From contig CAMDFT010000017.1 in the NCBI GenBank assembly GCA_945897795.1, forward strand, positions 1 through 42,903: a stretch of DNA of 42,903 nucleotides. Direction: 5' to 3'. Shown one piece after another: positions 41,641 to 42,903 of this stretch. Origin of the DNA: Limnohabitans sp. Rim8 (GTDB lineage Bacteria; Pseudomonadota; Gammaproteobacteria; Burkholderiales; Burkholderiaceae_C). Every line of letters starts with the position of its first letter. Position 1 is the first letter of the stretch. Below the pieces are notes generated by a model. The model did not search any database and was not told the origin of the DNA. It saw only the letters and a list, made by a program, of their open reading frames with translations. The position numbers and the translations under genes are program-made.

Positions 41641-42861
41641 TCAGTGCTGTGCGGCGCGGGCATACCTTTGCGCCGCCCACAGCGCGGCCGTGCCCAGCAA
41701 ACTGGCCAGCAACAGCCACCACAGCGCCAAGGTGTAGCCGTGTTGTGGCGACCACAGCAGACCCAATGTCAAGGGCGCAGCAGCGCGGGCCAACGCGATT
41801 GGCATACCCAGCAAACCGTTGAGCTGTCCGACATGCTGGCGGCTGACGTACTGCGCCATGGCCGTGCCCTTGACGATGGTGTTCATGCCATTGCCCAAGC
41901 CGTACAGCAGCACAAATAACAGCGAGGCGAGAGGGCTTAGACCGCCGATCAGCAAGGCCAGCACGCCCGCTGGAATCAGCGTGGGAATCCAGCGGTTGGC
42001 GGCGTGCACATCCCAGTAACGCTCAAAGACAAACAGCACCAAGCGACCCAGCACCTGAATCACCCCGATGGCCGCCGGGATGGCGATCACCCAGACCGGG
42101 GACAAGCCCGACTCTTGCAGCAATGCGATCATGTGCGCGGGCAAGGCCGAGGTGACCGACATCATCAGCACCATGAAGAGCGCCAACAGCCAAAACGGTG
42201 CGTGGCGCAGGTGTTCGCGCACCGACGCCGGGGGAACCGCGTCGTTCGAAGTGGTCTCCAGCACTTTGAGTGGCGCGCCTTGTAGCAACCAGGCGTGGAG
42301 TGGCGCACAAATTAAAAACTGCAATGCGGCCAACGCCCACAGGGCCTGGCGCCAACCCCACAGATCCATCCACCAAGCAAACAACGGAATGAACACCGTG
42401 CTGGCCAGCCCGCCCAAAAACGTGAGCGTGATGATGGCGCGCCGAAAATCCTGCGGAAAACGGCGTGTGACCACGGCAAAGGCGGGGGTGTAAAACGTGG
42501 CCGCCGTTCCCAGGCCCAGCCAGATCCAGGCGGCATAAAACCCCGCCACCGTGGTGACGAAACTGTGGCCCACCAAGCCCACGCCAATCCACAACGAGCC
42601 CAGCGTCATGACCCAGCGCTCGCGCCCTGCATCGATCCAGCGCCCCACCCCATAGGCCATCAAACCTTCGGCCAGCAGCGCCAAACTGAAGGCCAGAGAC
42701 GATTCGGCGCGTGTCATGCCCAGCTCGGCTTCGAGTGGCGTCATCAACAGTGAAAAGGTGTAAAAAACACTGCCCCATGTGATGAGCTGGGGCAACGACA
42801 GCCAGAAGCTGAAAGGGCCCAAATCTAAAGTTCTCATCGAATGGCGAGGTGAATACCGCAT
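41641..42861 (-). CDS. MFS transporter
   Basis: The 406-residue inner-membrane protein is a Major Facilitator Superfamily member with about 12 helices and GVGRWIDAGRERWVMTLGSL, the loop 2-3 region that matches the MFS motif. The start at 42861 is used; an internal ATG at 42837 is possible. Substrate unknown. The 42 bases beyond it to the right edge show no gene. Confidence 0.85.
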   Translation of the reverse strand: MRYSPRHSMRTLDLGPFSFWLSLPQLITWGSVFYTFSLLMTPLEAELGMTRAESSLAFSLALLAEGLMAYGVGRWIDAGRERWVMTLGSLWIGVGLVGHSFVTTVAGFYAAWIWLGLGTAATFYTPAFAVVTRRFPQDFRRAIITLTFLGGLASTVFIPLFAWWMDLWGWRQALWALAALQFLICAPLHAWLLQGAPLKVLETTSNDAVPPASVREHLRHAPFWLLALFMVLMMSVTSALPAHMIALLQESGLSPVWVIAIPAAIGVIQVLGRLVLFVFERYWDVHAANRWIPTLIPAGVLALLIGGLSPLASLLFVLLYGLGNGMNTIVKGTAMAQYVSRQHVGQLNGLLGMPIALARAAAPLTLGLLWSPQHGYTLALWWLLLASLLGTAALWAAQRYARAAQH

Positions 42862-42903
42862 GGACTCATTATCGTGACCCAGACACAGACGGGGTCAACA
42901 CCT

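Noticed and set aside
1..42903. CRISPR arrays, tRNA or rRNA genes, insertion sequences, prophage
   Set aside because: No regular spaced repeats, cloverleaf-like sequence, transposase, integrase or phage structural gene was recognised by reading. A covariance-model search would be needed to exclude small RNAs.

Overview
The window is a GC-rich, gene-dense chromosomal segment of a betaproteobacterium, most likely Burkholderiales and Comamonadaceae-like. This is inferred from codon and base composition and gene families: TRAP and NrtA-type transporters, ATGA-overlapped operons, an NDH-SelD fusion. No rRNA, tRNA, CRISPR array, transposase or integrase was seen. 44 protein genes are supported; the first is cut by the left edge.

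Layout. 1-1.1 kb: end of a NarL-type histidine kinase and its LuxR-type response regulator. 1.1-1.4 kb: a cluster of palindromic intergenic repeats. 1.5-5.1 kb: a cyanate uptake and detoxification operon (Tat-exported binding protein, permease, ATPase, cyanase). 5.2-6.8 kb: a two-gene XRE/ImmA-PIN toxin-antitoxin-like operon with a clear palindrome around its promoter. 7.1-8.4 kb: 3-oxoacid CoA-transferase subunits A and B. 8.5-9.8 kb: a CMD-family protein and a binding-protein-like protein without an export signal.

10-15.9 kb is the most interesting region. It holds a selenoneine biosynthesis locus: senC (SelD fused to an FAD/NAD(P)H oxidoreductase), senB (selenosugar synthase) and, divergently, senA (EgtB-like selenoneine synthase). 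A bicupin and a type II HAD hydrolase are packed behind senC on the same strand. The required hercynine synthase, egtD, lies at 22.7-23.7 kb, downstream of a peptide-uptake operon. A PhnD/PhnC/PhnE/PhnE-type importer at 33.3-36.8 kb has no C-P lyase genes beside it. Its binding protein resembles the family named putative selenate-binding proteins. Together these could form a route: selenium oxyanion import, (reduction elsewhere), selenophosphate, selenosugar, then joining to hercynine to give selenoneine. This is inferred from gene content, not shown.

15.9-22.6 kb: an organic-acid-like catabolic block (Gfo/Idh/MocA and HIBADH-type dehydrogenases, a TRAP transporter, a TauD-type dioxygenase, an SDR). 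22.7-32.1 kb (minus strand): a dipeptide ABC transporter followed by N-formylglutamate amidohydrolase, two M14-type zinc hydrolases and egtD, with a divergent LysR regulator. 36.8-38.5 kb: a LysE/ArgO exporter and its divergent ArgP-like regulator. 38.5-39.2 kb: a VapBC-like pair. 39.3-41.5 kb: rhodanese, YeeE/YedE transporter and a small membrane protein. 41.6-42.9 kb: an MFS transporter.
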